From NCBI GenBank assembly GCA_964593455.1, contig CAZQHK010000006.1, positions 71,231-135,230 on the forward strand: a DNA stretch of 64,000 nt, read 5' to 3'. Positions within the stretch are counted from its first letter, which is position 1, and every line of letters begins with the position of its first letter. Shown one piece after another: positions 34,627 to 43,169 of this stretch. Under the pieces are notes generated by a model that saw nothing but the letters and a program-made list of their open reading frames with translations, did no database searches and was not told the origin of the DNA. This stretch comes from CAZQHK01 sp964593455 (lineage in GTDB: Bacteria; Muiribacteriota; CAYSPT01). A program made the position numbers and the translations under genes.

Positions 34627-36462
34627 CTGGCACCCGCAAGAAAAAATATTAGCGGTACCTTTCCTGAGGAATGGGATGAACAGATAGAAATCTGTTTAAA
34701 AGGGATCGCTGTTGCTCCCGGTTACGCGGTGGGTATGACCTGTGTCTTTGACGAAGGAGGAACCAGGGATGTTCCCCGGCATTCCATAACCGAGAAGGAG
34801 ATAAGTAGTGAAGTCATCCGATTCCGCCAGGCGGTTAAAGCGGCTAAAGAAGAACTGACAAATACCGCCCAGAAAGTGCGTGAACAAATCGGTTCTGAGG
34901 AAGCTGGAATATTTCAGGCGCACCTCCTGATGCTCGACGACCCGGCTTTTACCGAGGATATTCTCAACCTGATTATCGAACGCAAGCTTAACGCCGAAGC
35001 GGTGGTTATGGAGGTCACCAACCGGTTCGAAAAGATATTTTCCGGAATAGAAGATGAGTATCTTCGTGAGCGGGCGGCGGATGTGCAGGTAGTGGGCAGG
35101 CGTATTCTCGGTAAGCTGATGAAGAGTGAAGACGGCTTTAGGTGTGACGGCCACGGTGATGAAAAGATCATTGTCAGCGCCCAGACCCTCACTTCTTCGT
35201 TGACTGTTCACCTGGAACGTGACCACATTTTGGGATTTGCGGCCGAGAACAATCTTGGTCTTACCGCGCATGCGGCGATTTTAGCCAGGACTCTGGGGGT
35301 TCCGGCGGTAGTGGGGCTGCCGGAACTCAGCAGGTACGTTAACTGTGGGGACATGCTGGTGATCGACGGTTTCAAAGGCTTGATATGCATCAATCCGTCA
35401 CAACGGTTCCTGGAACTCTACCGGGCCCGCGAGCGGGCGTTCCAACGCCTGCAGGTCCGTATGAAAGAATACATTGCCAAACCGGCGGTTACGAAAGACG
35501 GCTGCCGTATTTATATGGGAGCCAATGTAGGACGTTTAGCCGACCTGGAACTTGCTGATCAATACGAGGCGGAGGAAATAGGTCTCTACCGCACCGAGTT
35601 TCCCTTCATGAAACGAGACGAGTTCCCGTCGGAGGACCTCCAGTTTTCCCTGTACAAAACCGTGGCCGAAAGCTATCCTTCAGGTGTAAACTTGAGACTT
35701 CTCGATATTGGTGGAGACAAATTCTTAAGCTATTTCCCGCTTCCCCGTGAAGAAAATCCCTATCTGTCCTGGCGCGGATTGCGCCTGTTACTTGAAGCCC
35801 GTGGTGTCCTCAAGACACAATTGAGAGCGGTTCTCAGAGCCAGTGTCTTCGGCCGGATCAACATTCTTTATCCAATGGTGACCAGTGTCGAAGAGGTCAG
35901 ACGGGCAAAACGGGTGCTTGAAGAAGTGAAAAATGAGCTTAAAAGCGAAGGAATTCCATTCAATGAAAACATCAAACAAGGCGCTATGATCGAAGTTCCG
36001 GCGGCAGTTCAACTGGCCAAATTCCTGGCCCGCGAGCTGGATTTCTTCTCGGTGGGAACTAATGACCTTGTCCAATACACTCTGGCTGTTGATCGCAATA
36101 ATCAGCGAATGGCCCGTTTCTATGATCCTCTCCATCCCGGACATGTAAAGATGTTACACGATATAATAAAGGCTGCCAAACAGGCAAAGATCGATATCTC
36201 CATATGCGGGGAGATGGCCGGTGATCCGCATTTTACTATGCTGTTGCTGGGGCTGGGATTTAGACAGATGAGCATGAGTTCTCCCAGTCTGGTGTTTGTC
36301 AAGGATTTGATTCGTTCTGTTACCATCGCAGATTGTGAAAAAATGGCGAGAAAGGTGCTTCGCCTGGCCACCGCTGCAGAAGTATGGCGGGTGGTCTCGG
36401 ATTCGTTTTCCGTCATCCACAGTCTCACCGACGATGTAGAGGAGACTTTTTCACTGGAATAA
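34627..36462 (+). CDS. ptsI: Phosphoenolpyruvate-protein phosphotransferase (PtsI-like)
   Basis: Enzyme I of the PEP phosphotransferase system or a close relative, about 611 residues. It passes phosphate from PEP to HPr through a His. The swivel domain holds His215 in GLTAHAAILARTLGVPAVVG (usually T-S-H); the C-terminal TIM barrel has IGLYRTEF, LDIGGDK, FFSVGTNDLVQY and the active Cys in SICGEMAGD. The frame includes the family start KGIAVAPGYAVG, which lies upstream of the first GTG (34729); the best start is a CTG at 34627 eight bases after GAGGTG. No HPr or sugar permease is nearby, so its role may be regulatory. Confidence 0.8.
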   Translation: MAPARKNISGTFPEEWDEQIEICLKGIAVAPGYAVGMTCVFDEGGTRDVPRHSITEKEISSEVIRFRQAVKAAKEELTNTAQKVREQIGSEEAGIFQAHLLMLDDPAFTEDILNLIIERKLNAEAVVMEVTNRFEKIFSGIEDEYLRERAADVQVVGRRILGKLMKSEDGFRCDGHGDEKIIVSAQTLTSSLTVHLERDHILGFAAENNLGLTAHAAILARTLGVPAVVGLPELSRYVNCGDMLVIDGFKGLICINPSQRFLELYRARERAFQRLQVRMKEYIAKPAVTKDGCRIYMGANVGRLADLELADQYEAEEIGLYRTEFPFMKRDEFPSEDLQFSLYKTVAESYPSGVNLRLLDIGGDKFLSYFPLPREENPYLSWRGLRLLLEARGVLKTQLRAVLRASVFGRINILYPMVTSVEEVRRAKRVLEEVKNELKSEGIPFNENIKQGAMIEVPAAVQLAKFLARELDFFSVGTNDLVQYTLAVDRNNQRMARFYDPLHPGHVKMLHDIIKAAKQAKIDISICGEMAGDPHFTMLLLGLGFRQMSMSSPSLVFVKDLIRSVTIADCEKMARKVLRLATAAEVWRVVSDSFSVIHSLTDDVEETFSLE

Positions 36463-38489
36463 TGAGTGTCTCCTGTCTCTCTGGAATAGCTGTCTCGCTT
36501 GCCGGTTTGATCTTCTTTTGTTTTCCCGGTTTGATCTTTTCCCGCCGGCTCTTGGGCCGTGAATCTTCGCCGTTAGCGGTAACTGCCTTGGGATTACCCC
36601 TGGGTTTGGCACTGGGAACAGGTCTTTCCGTCTTGTTGGCCTGGATTTCAGGAAAACCTCTCCTCTCTGCACTGGTATCTGTGGGTTTGTTGTCGATAGC
36701 GGCAGCTTTCCTTCCCGGTTTGGACGGCATAGTCATCACCCCTTATCAGGGACGGCGATGGAACTATACCGTTATCATCTCCATGGCTGCTCTCCTGGCG
36801 ATTATCATAGCTCCGATCAGTCAGGTGGGAAGCCGGACCGTCCAGGGATACGCTTACGGCAATTACTTTAATGTAGATCACCTCAAGAACCTGGCTTTAT
36901 CTTCATCGCTTGGAAGAACAGAGTTTCCTCCGGGCAGCCCTTTTATGGCCGGCTGCCGCCTGAGGTACTACTGGTTTTATCTCTGGTTTCCAGGTCTTCT
37001 ATATAGAACCGGTTTAAATGCTTCAAGCTTCGAAACTGCTTTCATGACATATGGCTGTGTATGGTCTCTGGTGCTGGTGCTCATGTTGTTTTTATGGTGG
37101 CGCCGATTAGGTGTGTCATCGCGATGGGGAGCAGCGGCACTCGGTATCGCTGTAGCAGCGCCCAGCCTGAATGCCGTCACTTATATCTGGCGGTTGGCTT
37201 TGCACAAAAACCTGACGCCCAGCTTGCTGTTCGCTCAAGACACCGAGTTCATCTCTCCTCTCAATTTTGCCAGGGTCCCCTTTTTTGTTGATGGGTTGTT
37301 CCGGTACGTGCTATATATCCAGCTTCATTTGTTCGGTCTCATCCTGCTGCTGACTTCGCTGTGGATACTGGTTTCGGCGACTCCGGGCAATGAAAGAAAA
37401 ACTCTTTTCTTGTCGGCTGTTCCGGCGGTGGTCGGACTGTTTTTCACCGATATTGTGAGTGTTCTCGGAGTACTGATCTGGAGTGCCGGTGCCTTGTGTC
37501 TTGTTTTTCGAGTACGGAGAAGCCCCAAAATCATTTGGAATTCATTGAAGTATACAGGGCTTGGGGCCGTGTTTGTCTGTGCGGTTACCGCATGTTTATT
37601 ACCCGGCACCAGAGCCGGTCTGCAGGTACTTTTTTTACTTAAGATGACCGGACACCTGATGGTGGAATACGGTCCCCTGCTGTTTCTCGGATTAATTGGC
37701 TTGAGTGTAATTAAAAAACCTGAATTAAGTTCCATGTTTTCTACAATGGTGGTTATCTCCCTGGGAGTGCTTTTTCTGGTGGGAGAACGAGGGTATCTCA
37801 AATTGTACCTCCCGTCGTTTATATCAGGTGCTTTAAACCGATATCCTTTTCATATTTCAGTCAAGACCTCTGTTGTTCTATTGGGCGCCCTGCTGGTTTT
37901 GGCAGGACCGGGACTGGGAAAGATAGCGGACGCCTGCAAGAGGTCCGGACGGGTCCGCCTGGGAACCGCTTTGCTGTTAGTGTTGGTTGTCCTGGCTCTT
38001 CCCGGCTCGGTTGTTGATCTCGGATATCACTGCAACACCGGCGGGATACTGAGAAACATTTACATTCATCCGGAAGAAATGAAAGCGCTTAGCTGGATAC
38101 GTGGTAATGTTTCTCAAAGAACGGTTTTTCTATGTGCACCTTACCGTCCAGGAAGCCTGGAACATCCGGAGAATACGGTTTCGGTCATTCCCAGTCTTGC
38201 TTTTCGTGATGTGCTCGTAGGTGACCCTCACCATACCTTGCTGTACACCAGTGGCCAGGCAGTTGAAGAAATGTCAAGGAGAAGCCGTCTGGTTAGACGT
38301 GTTTTACAAACAACCCACCCGGTGGGGATAGAAAAACTTTTGCACGAATTGGGTGTCACGCATGTTTTTCTTGGCCCGCGGGAAACCGAGTTGTGGGAGA
38401 AACAGACCGTTGATCGTTTGCGTAAAATTCTTCCGGTTGTGTATTCATCGGATACTGTTTCAGTTCATGAAGTACCGCCGGAGCGATGA
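36462..38489 (+). CDS. GT-C-like integral membrane protein
   Basis: Membrane protein of 675 residues with about 12-14 predicted helices and a C-terminal soluble domain (from about residue 520) typical of GT-C-fold glycosyltransferase-like proteins. The segment HLKNLALSSSLGRTEFPPGSP followed by LRYYWFYLW recalls polymer-glycosylating families with acidic first loops, but no family can be named with certainty. It starts at the ATG that overlaps the ptsI stop by one base. A role in adding sugars to surface glycans is inferred from fold and neighbourhood only. Confidence 0.6.
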   Translation: MSVSCLSGIAVSLAGLIFFCFPGLIFSRRLLGRESSPLAVTALGLPLGLALGTGLSVLLAWISGKPLLSALVSVGLLSIAAAFLPGLDGIVITPYQGRRWNYTVIISMAALLAIIIAPISQVGSRTVQGYAYGNYFNVDHLKNLALSSSLGRTEFPPGSPFMAGCRLRYYWFYLWFPGLLYRTGLNASSFETAFMTYGCVWSLVLVLMLFLWWRRLGVSSRWGAAALGIAVAAPSLNAVTYIWRLALHKNLTPSLLFAQDTEFISPLNFARVPFFVDGLFRYVLYIQLHLFGLILLLTSLWILVSATPGNERKTLFLSAVPAVVGLFFTDIVSVLGVLIWSAGALCLVFRVRRSPKIIWNSLKYTGLGAVFVCAVTACLLPGTRAGLQVLFLLKMTGHLMVEYGPLLFLGLIGLSVIKKPELSSMFSTMVVISLGVLFLVGERGYLKLYLPSFISGALNRYPFHISVKTSVVLLGALLVLAGPGLGKIADACKRSGRVRLGTALLLVLVVLALPGSVVDLGYHCNTGGILRNIYIHPEEMKALSWIRGNVSQRTVFLCAPYRPGSLEHPENTVSVIPSLAFRDVLVGDPHHTLLYTSGQAVEEMSRRSRLVRRVLQTTHPVGIEKLLHELGVTHVFLGPRETELWEKQTVDRLRKILPVVYSSDTVSVHEVPPER

Positions 38490-38508
38490 ATGTTAAATAA
38501 AGGCATAC

Positions 38509-38537
38509 TTGCGTTCAACGTGGTAATCTGGTAGACT
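38509..38537 (+). promoter_or_regulatory. Promoter of tRNA-Val
   Basis: TTGCGT (38509-38514), 17-base spacer, TAGACT (38532-38537), 14 bases before the mature tRNA. Confidence 0.5.
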
Positions 38538-38551
38538 TATCCGCACTTGAA

Positions 38552-38623
38552 GGGCGCTTAGCTCAGTGGGAGAGCGCTGCCTTGACGCGGCAGAGGTCAC
38601 AGGTTCGAGACCTGTAGCGCCCA
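38552..38623 (+). tRNA. tRNA-Val (GAC)
   Basis: Full cloverleaf: acceptor GGGCGCT / AGCGCCC, D-arm GCTCAGTGGGAGAGC, anticodon stem CTGCC-TTGACGC-GGCAG with anticodon GAC, T-arm with GGTTCGAGACC. CCA is not encoded. A family A repeat begins 14 bases downstream. Confidence 0.95.
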
Positions 38624-38840
38624 TTTTTTAATGCCTGATTTTTCAGACATTGAAAAATGGTTGGGCGGGACCACTCGGCTTCCTTTACATCTCAATGTTG
38701 ACACATACGCTTACAAAACGCTACAAGTCATCACAGGGTCTCATCAATCCAACACCTTATTGCCCACTACAAATTCCATCCGTCATTTCAGGTCGTTCCT
38801 GCCGCCCTCTGGAATATCAGCGTAGAAAGTAAGGTGTAAG
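38624..38840 (+). repeat. Family A repeat downstream of tRNA-Val
   Basis: An imperfect palindrome right after the tRNA (TTTTTTAATGCCTGA / TCAGACATTGAAAAA) leads into the family A body: TGGTTGGGCGGGACCACTC, TGTTGACACATACGCTTAC, AAAACGCTACAAG, CACAGGGTC. It closes with CTCTGGAATATCAGCGTAG and AAAGTAAGGTGTAAG at 38822-38840. Short frames inside it are not genes. Confidence 0.75.
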
Positions 38841-38872
38841 ATTGCAAATTATCAATCTTCAAAATCTCCAAA

Positions 38873-39011
38873 CTCACTTTCTACACTTCTTGCTTGAGGG
38901 TGGGACCACCAGGCTCACACTACGCTCCAATGTTGACACATACGTTTACAAAACGGTACAAGTCAGCACAGGGTCGCCCTCTGGAATATCAGGCCAGAAA
39001 GCAAGGTTGTA
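38873..39011 (+). repeat. Second family A repeat downstream of tRNA-Val
   Basis: ACTTTCTACACTTCTTGCTTG, AGGGTGGGACCACC, ATGTTGACACATACGTTTAC, AAAACGGTACAAG, CACAGGGTCG, CCTCTGGAATATCAGG and a decayed end AGAAAGCAAGGTTGTAG. It is a direct neighbour of the copy at 38624-38840 and the best match to the copy at leuD. Confidence 0.75.
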
Positions 39012-39045
39012 GATAGAGAAAACGTGTTTTTCTATTATCTCATGG

Positions 39046-39074
39046 TTGATTCTGTACAAAGGTTTCTGTACTAT
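39046..39074 (+). promoter_or_regulatory. Putative promoter of the second STAS gene
   Basis: TTGATT (39046-39051), 17-base spacer, TACTAT (39069-39074), 35 bases before the ATG. Weaker match than the others. Confidence 0.45.
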
Positions 39075-39108
39075 GTGAAAAGGCAGGCAAAGCTGGAAGG
39101 GAGATCTA

Positions 39109-39471
39109 ATGCAGATAGAAGATTATAAAAGCGGGAACGTTACGGTGATCAAGCTCAATGGCGAAATCACCCACGAAACATCTGATGGATTTAGAGACAC
39201 CATGCAGGGTATCTTGAACAGGGACAAATCCCGGGTTATCATCAACATGGAAGGTATTAACTTCATCAACTCCATGGCCGTCGCCATTATCGTCAGCATT
39301 ATTTTGAAGGGCGAGGAGAAGCATGGCAACATAGTCCTGGTGAAGCTGAAACCGGAAGTACAGGAACTCTTCAAGATAACCAGGTTGTTAGATATTTTCA
39401 CTGTGTTTGCTACCGAGGAAGAAGCCATCGAGTACTTCAGTCGTGCAGGCAAAAAACCACGGTTAAAGTAG
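39109..39471 (+). CDS. STAS-domain anti-sigma factor antagonist (second copy)
   Basis: STAS domain protein of 120 residues, SpoIIAA-like: KSGNVTVIKLNGEITHET at the N-terminus and NMEGINFINSMAVAII with the candidate phospho-Ser. A lysine-rich tail follows. It is a likely partner-switching component, distinct in sequence from the STAS gene at 31086-31412. It stands alone between the tRNA-Val repeats and the tRNA-Ile gene, with an AAGGGAGAT ribosome-binding site. Confidence 0.85.
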   Translation: MQIEDYKSGNVTVIKLNGEITHETSDGFRDTMQGILNRDKSRVIINMEGINFINSMAVAIIVSIILKGEEKHGNIVLVKLKPEVQELFKITRLLDIFTVFATEEEAIEYFSRAGKKPRLK

Positions 39472-39485
39472 CCTGTCGGAGTTTC

Positions 39486-39514
39486 TTGACAGCCTGTATT
39501 GGTCATGGTATCCT
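39486..39514 (+). promoter_or_regulatory. Promoter of tRNA-Ile
   Basis: TTGACA (39486-39491), 17-base spacer, TATCCT (39509-39514), 11 bases before the mature tRNA. Confidence 0.65.
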
Positions 39515-39525
39515 ACTTCCCGTTT

Positions 39526-39599
<74 letters not shown>

Positions 39600-39628
39600 T
39601 TTTTTGAATGCCTTCAAGGCATTCAAAA
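39600..39628. repeat. Perfect palindrome abutting tRNA-Ile
   Basis: TTTTTTGAATGCC, loop TTCAA, GGCATTCAAAAAA: 13-base arms starting at the first base after the tRNA. The T-run precedes the stem on the + strand, so this is not a standard terminator for the tRNA. Confidence 0.7.
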
Positions 39629-39885
39629 AATGGTTGGGCGGGACCACCCAGCTTCCTTTACACCACCTTGTTGACACATACGCTTACAAAACGCTACAAG
39701 CTACCACAGGGTCACCTTTCTACGCTTCTTGCTTTAATCATCTCAATCTCAAGGCATTCAAAAAATGGTTGGGCGGGACCACCCAGCTTTCTTTACACCA
39801 CCTTGTTGACACGTACGCTTACAAAACGCTACAAGCTACCACAGGGTCACCTTTCTACGCTTCTTGCTTTAATCATCTCAATCTC
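39616..39885 (+). repeat. Two tandem 135-base family A units
   Basis: The AAGGCATTCA boundary recurs at 39616, 39751 and 39886, giving two nearly identical 135-base units in direct repeat. Each holds ATGGTTGGGCGGGACCACCC, TTGACAC(A/G)TACGCTTAC, AAAACGCTACAAGC, CACAGGGTCAC, CTTTCTACGCTTCTTGC and TTTAATCATCTCAATCTC. The units differ by only a few bases. Confidence 0.85.
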
Positions 39886-39930
39886 AAGGCATTCAAATGG
39901 AATATCAGCGTAGAAAGCCAAGGTTAGAGA
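39886..39930 (+). repeat. Terminal family A fragment after the tandem units
   Basis: AAGGCATTCAAATGGAATATC then AGCGTAGAAAGCCAAGGTTAG. The last part is the inverted counterpart of the CCTTTCTACGCT stretch inside each unit, so the end can fold back on the unit. The remaining bases to 40020 (AT-rich) hold nothing recognisable except the ribosome-binding site of the next gene. Confidence 0.65.
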
Positions 39931-40020
39931 TTTCTAATTTATTATTGCTTATGCAATGGAGTACTACACAATTAGCCTGCGTCATGATAAACTCGACTTT
40001 GTAAGAGGCGGAGATATGGT

Positions 40021-40260
40021 ATGAAAGATAAGGTCGTTTGTTTTTGTAAAAATGTTTCTGAGAAAACAGTCATCCAGGCAATTCAACAGGGTGCAACGAG
40101 CCTTAAGATGGTTCGGGAAACAACTGGAGCGTGCATGGGAAATCAGTGTAAAGAGCTTAATCCCAAGGGGGTCTGTTGTTCAAATGATATTCTGGCTCTT
40201 ATCGAAGAGGTGTCAGGAATCCAAAAAAACGGCCATGATAGCGAGTGTTGCAAGACATGA
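40021..40260 (+). CDS. BFD-type (2Fe-2S) ferredoxin-like protein
   Basis: Small protein of 79 residues with the bacterioferritin-associated-ferredoxin fold. Cys8-x-Cys10 (VCFCKNVSE) and Cys38-x4-Cys43 (GACMGNQC) coordinate a [2Fe-2S] cluster. Extra cysteines near the C-terminus (GVCCSN, ECCKT) are unusual. Stand-alone BFD proteins pass electrons to ferritins or to redox enzymes. It is translationally coupled (ATGA) to the ubiE-like gene. Confidence 0.85.
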   Translation: MKDKVVCFCKNVSEKTVIQAIQQGATSLKMVRETTGACMGNQCKELNPKGVCCSNDILALIEEVSGIQKNGHDSECCKT

Positions 40261-40952
40261 CTGGTTTTATCCAGGACATATTCTCAGAGATACCGAAAAC
40301 ATATGAGTTACTGAATCATGTTTTGACCTTCGGGCTCGATAGTAGATGGCGTCGTACAGCGGCAAAAATAGCTGCTAAACCCGGGGGGTGCAGGTGGGTT
40401 GATATGTGTACCGGGACCGGTGAGATGGCTGTTTATCTCCACCGTCTCGCTGGAAATGAAACACGAGTTCAGGCCGTCGATTTTTCACTGCCCATGATGC
40501 TGGAGGCAAAGAAGAAACCGGAATCACGGTTTATTGACTTTGTTGCTTCAAATATCAGGTCATTACCGTTTGCCAGTGAAAGTTTCGATTTGATTACCAT
40601 GTCGTTTGCGACTCGTAACATCAATCTCAACAAAGATATATTGATTCAAAGTTTTGCCGAGTTCTACCGGATATTAAAATCGGCGGGAAGGTTCGTTAAT
40701 CTCGAAACCAGTCAACCCCCGTTTTCACCGGTCAGACGATGTTTTCATCTCTATGTGAAACTGTTTGTACGACTGATTGGAAGCCGGATATCTGCCTCAG
40801 GAAAGGCGTATGCATATTTGGCAAAGACTATACCCAGGTTCTATCCGGCGGAAGAGTTGGCTTAAATTCTTCGCCAGGCAGGTTTTGCGGAAGTTGAATT
40901 TCATCGCCTGCTATTTGGTGCAGCAGCCATACATCACGGTGTGAAACGATAG
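40257..40952 (+). pseudogene. UbiE/MenG-type methyltransferase with an in-frame stop
   Basis: SAM-dependent C-methyltransferase of the quinone pathway (UbiE/MenG). N-terminal YELLNHVLTFGLDSRWR and SAM motif I VDMCTGTGEMAVYL are clear, as is the SFATRNINL motif. Translation from ATG 40257 meets TAA at 40863 after PAEELA. The same frame continues for 28 codons as ILRQAGFAEVEFHRLLFG, then IHHGVKR and TAG at 40950, exactly the family C-terminus. One substitution (for example GAA to TAA) explains it. The product would be about 202 residues, missing the last helix and strand, and may be inactive. Confidence 0.8.
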
Positions 40953-40997
40953 GTCGGGCAGGCGTTTTTTCAGGTAAGAATTTGGAAGGAGTTTGAG

Positions 40998-41315
40998 ATG
41001 GATATAGATACCGGAGTGAAGAGTCTCATCGGATTGGTGGATTACCAGACCGGATCGATTGTATCAAGTACGGTAATAGAAAAGAAAACGGGTACGGTCA
41101 CCCTGTTTGCATTCGATCAAGGACAAGGTCTCAGTGAACATACCGCTCCCTTTGATGCCATGGTTTGTGTTCTCGATGGAAAGGTGGAAATTACTATTTC
41201 CGGGATTCCGAAAATTCTGGAAAAGGGAGACATGATAATCATGCCGGCAAACGAACCTCACGCCTTGAAAGCCGTGGAGAAGTACAAAATGATGCTCATT
41301 ATGATCAGATCGTAA
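40998..41315 (+). CDS. Cupin-domain protein
   Basis: Single small cupin of 105 residues. Motif 1 is seen in EHTAPFDAMVCVLDGKVEITI and motif 2 in PANEPHALKA; the metal-binding His and Glu positions are partly kept. Proteins of this type bind a metal or small ligand and are often regulatory or detoxifying, but the substrate is unknown. Good AAGGAG ribosome-binding site. It follows the broken ubiE-like gene on the same strand and converges on the secreted-protein gene. Confidence 0.75.
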   Translation: MDIDTGVKSLIGLVDYQTGSIVSSTVIEKKTGTVTLFAFDQGQGLSEHTAPFDAMVCVLDGKVEITISGIPKILEKGDMIIMPANEPHALKAVEKYKMMLIMIRS

Positions 41316-41328
41316 GGCCGTGCCGGTA

Positions 41329-42354
41329 TTACCGTTTCAGCTTATTTAAGTTCTTATACTTGCTGATAATTTCCGTGAGATTACTGGAGTTGAAGTTGGG
41401 ATACATCGCTTTGATCTGGTAGAGTTGTTTTCGCACTTTACCCACATTGATGTCATTGAACATGGTCGGCTTGAGCATCTTATATTCGGCCATGAGTTCG
41501 CGGAACGCATCCAGGTCGAAACCAGGATTTTCTTTTTGAAAACCCATCAGCAAACCCCGGAGTTGGGATATTTCCGATTGGGTAAGACCGGGGTCAATAT
41601 TGCGTAACTCGGCCAGGATTTCGTCGATCAATTCCCTGGCCGATCCCTGGGTTTCTCCGCTTTGAGAATTGCTACCGGTCACCGATGTCTCATTCTGTCC
41701 GGCGGCTCCGAACAACCAGCCATATTTATCCATCGGGTCTCCCGTAGCACCTTCGTTTTTTTTGGCCCTCAAAGCCTGCTCAAGAGATTCCCTGGTAGCC
41801 GCCCGTGCTGCTTCCAGGCCGGCTTGTCCGGCTGCCTGGTCAGTTTTGTTTGCCTGTCGCCTGTTCTTGGTGGTTGTCCGCATTATTTTAAGTGTCCTGA
41901 TGGCGGTTTTCAAACCGGCTTCGAGATGAACCCGTGCAGAATCTTTTTCATTCTCAAGCGTCTTCGTAATCACTCGATCAGTGTGACGTAAAAGGATCTG
42001 GAGACTCTTGTTGATTCGATCTGCTTTTTCTCCCGCCGCCCCACCGCCTGCAAAGATACTGGCTGTCTCAAAAAGAAGAGTAAATATGTCATTTTGGGTA
42101 ATTCCTGCGTGGGTGACTATGAGCGAGATATGGTTTTTCATCCTGAAGAGTTCATCCGCGGTAATCGTGTTGTCCGTGAAAGCCGCGTTGAGTGCCTTCT
42201 TATAGTTGGTCAATAGTGGGTCAAAGAAACCGGTGTTGTTTTCCGGCACTTCCGCCGGCGTTTCCGCTGGTGCTTCCGCTGAAACTGCTGTGCTCATCAG
42301 GCAGTACACCAGCATACACAATCCGGCAAGAACCAGAACATAGTTCTTCTGCAT
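41329..42354 (-). CDS. Secreted protein of unknown function
   Basis: Exported protein of 341 residues: signal peptide (LVLAGLCMLVYCLMSTAVSA), then a Pro/Glu-rich stretch, a helical middle (about 60-160), an Ala/Gln/Lys-rich coiled-coil-like section near 165-210, and a C-terminal helical part with two similar segments (TQSEISQLRGLLMGF and VRKQLYQIKAMYPN). No known family is recognised. It converges on the cupin gene and lies downstream of the macro-domain gene on the same strand, with an 83-base gap. Confidence 0.6.
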   Translation of the reverse strand: MQKNYVLVLAGLCMLVYCLMSTAVSAEAPAETPAEVPENNTGFFDPLLTNYKKALNAAFTDNTITADELFRMKNHISLIVTHAGITQNDIFTLLFETASIFAGGGAAGEKADRINKSLQILLRHTDRVITKTLENEKDSARVHLEAGLKTAIRTLKIMRTTTKNRRQANKTDQAAGQAGLEAARAATRESLEQALRAKKNEGATGDPMDKYGWLFGAAGQNETSVTGSNSQSGETQGSARELIDEILAELRNIDPGLTQSEISQLRGLLMGFQKENPGFDLDAFRELMAEYKMLKPTMFNDINVGKVRKQLYQIKAMYPNFNSSNLTEIISKYKNLNKLKR

Positions 42355-42437
42355 GGCAAAAATGTCCTTTCAAAAAATCTCCCTATAGTTCCGATATCTT
42401 AATTCTATCCCCACCGTCAATGGCAAGTCAAAGCCAT

Positions 42438-42971
42438 TTAGCTAACCAGCTCGTTCAGGGCCCGCTCATAAGCACCGTAGGTGTCGCAATCAAATAGCAC
42501 GAAGCGCACCAGCTCTATTGACTGATGGGATGAAAGGAAATCTTTGACCTCCTTCAGGGCCGTATGGGCTGCCTGATGTACGGGATAGGAATAAGCACCT
42601 GTTGAGATGGAGGGAAAAGAGACCGTCTTGGCGTTCACTTCGCGGGCTCTCTCCAGGCTGTTCCGGTAGACGTTTTTAAGCAGTTGCTCTTCATCGCTGT
42701 GCCCGCCTCGCCAAACGGGTCCCACGGCATGGATTACAAACCGGGCTCCCAGATTTCCTCCTCCGGTAACTTTGGCTTCACCGGTCTTGCATCCACCCAA
42801 TTTCCGGCACTCCTCAAGAATGGCCGGACCGCCAACCCGATGTATGGCGCCGTCCACTCCTCCTCCGCCCAAAAGCGACCGATTTGCGGCATTCACGATA
42901 GCGTCGGTAGCCTGCCCGGTAATATCACCCTGGACCAGTTCGATAACGCTGCTGTCAATAATAACTCGCAT
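42438..42971 (-). CDS. Macro-domain protein (ADP-ribose/O-acetyl-ADP-ribose hydrolase-like)
   Basis: Stand-alone macro domain of 177 residues. Visible are IVNAANRSLLGGGGVDGAIH (binding of the distal ribose, with the catalytic-type Asn and Asp), the HAVGPVW strand and the phosphate loop SISTGAYSYPV. Homologues deacetylate O-acetyl-ADP-ribose or remove mono-ADP-ribose from targets. ATG with GAGGAGG site. It is divergent from the giant GlmS-like gene with a 198-base spacer. Confidence 0.93.
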   Translation of the reverse strand: MRVIIDSSVIELVQGDITGQATDAIVNAANRSLLGGGGVDGAIHRVGGPAILEECRKLGGCKTGEAKVTGGGNLGARFVIHAVGPVWRGGHSDEEQLLKNVYRNSLERAREVNAKTVSFPSISTGAYSYPVHQAAHTALKEVKDFLSSHQSIELVRFVLFDCDTYGAYERALNELVS

Positions 42972-43169
42972 AATTGAGACCTCCTCGGCAACCGGTTGAC
43001 ATAAATGGTTTCATGAATAAATCGGACCGTTGCCAACATCGTCCTTTTCAGTAAAACATGAATACTAAATGATGTCAAAAGGATTTCATGGAGTGAGCAA
43101 ATCTAGACTTTCGCGGTCATCCGGTGTATATTGAGATCGGAAAACCTGAGATCAAAAGAGGTGTTGTTC

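Noticed and set aside
39600..39628. Intrinsic terminator for tRNA-Ile
   Set aside because: The T-run precedes the hairpin and an A-run follows it on the + strand, the wrong order for a rho-independent terminator of the tRNA.
39616..39885. Possible CRISPR array
   Set aside because: Only two 135-base near-identical units in direct contact, without short repeats and unique spacers, and no cas genes in the window.
39604..39927. Frames of about 100 codons inside the tandem repeats
   Set aside because: They exist because the 135-base unit is a multiple of three; the sequence is repetitive, has no ribosome-binding site and matches no protein family.
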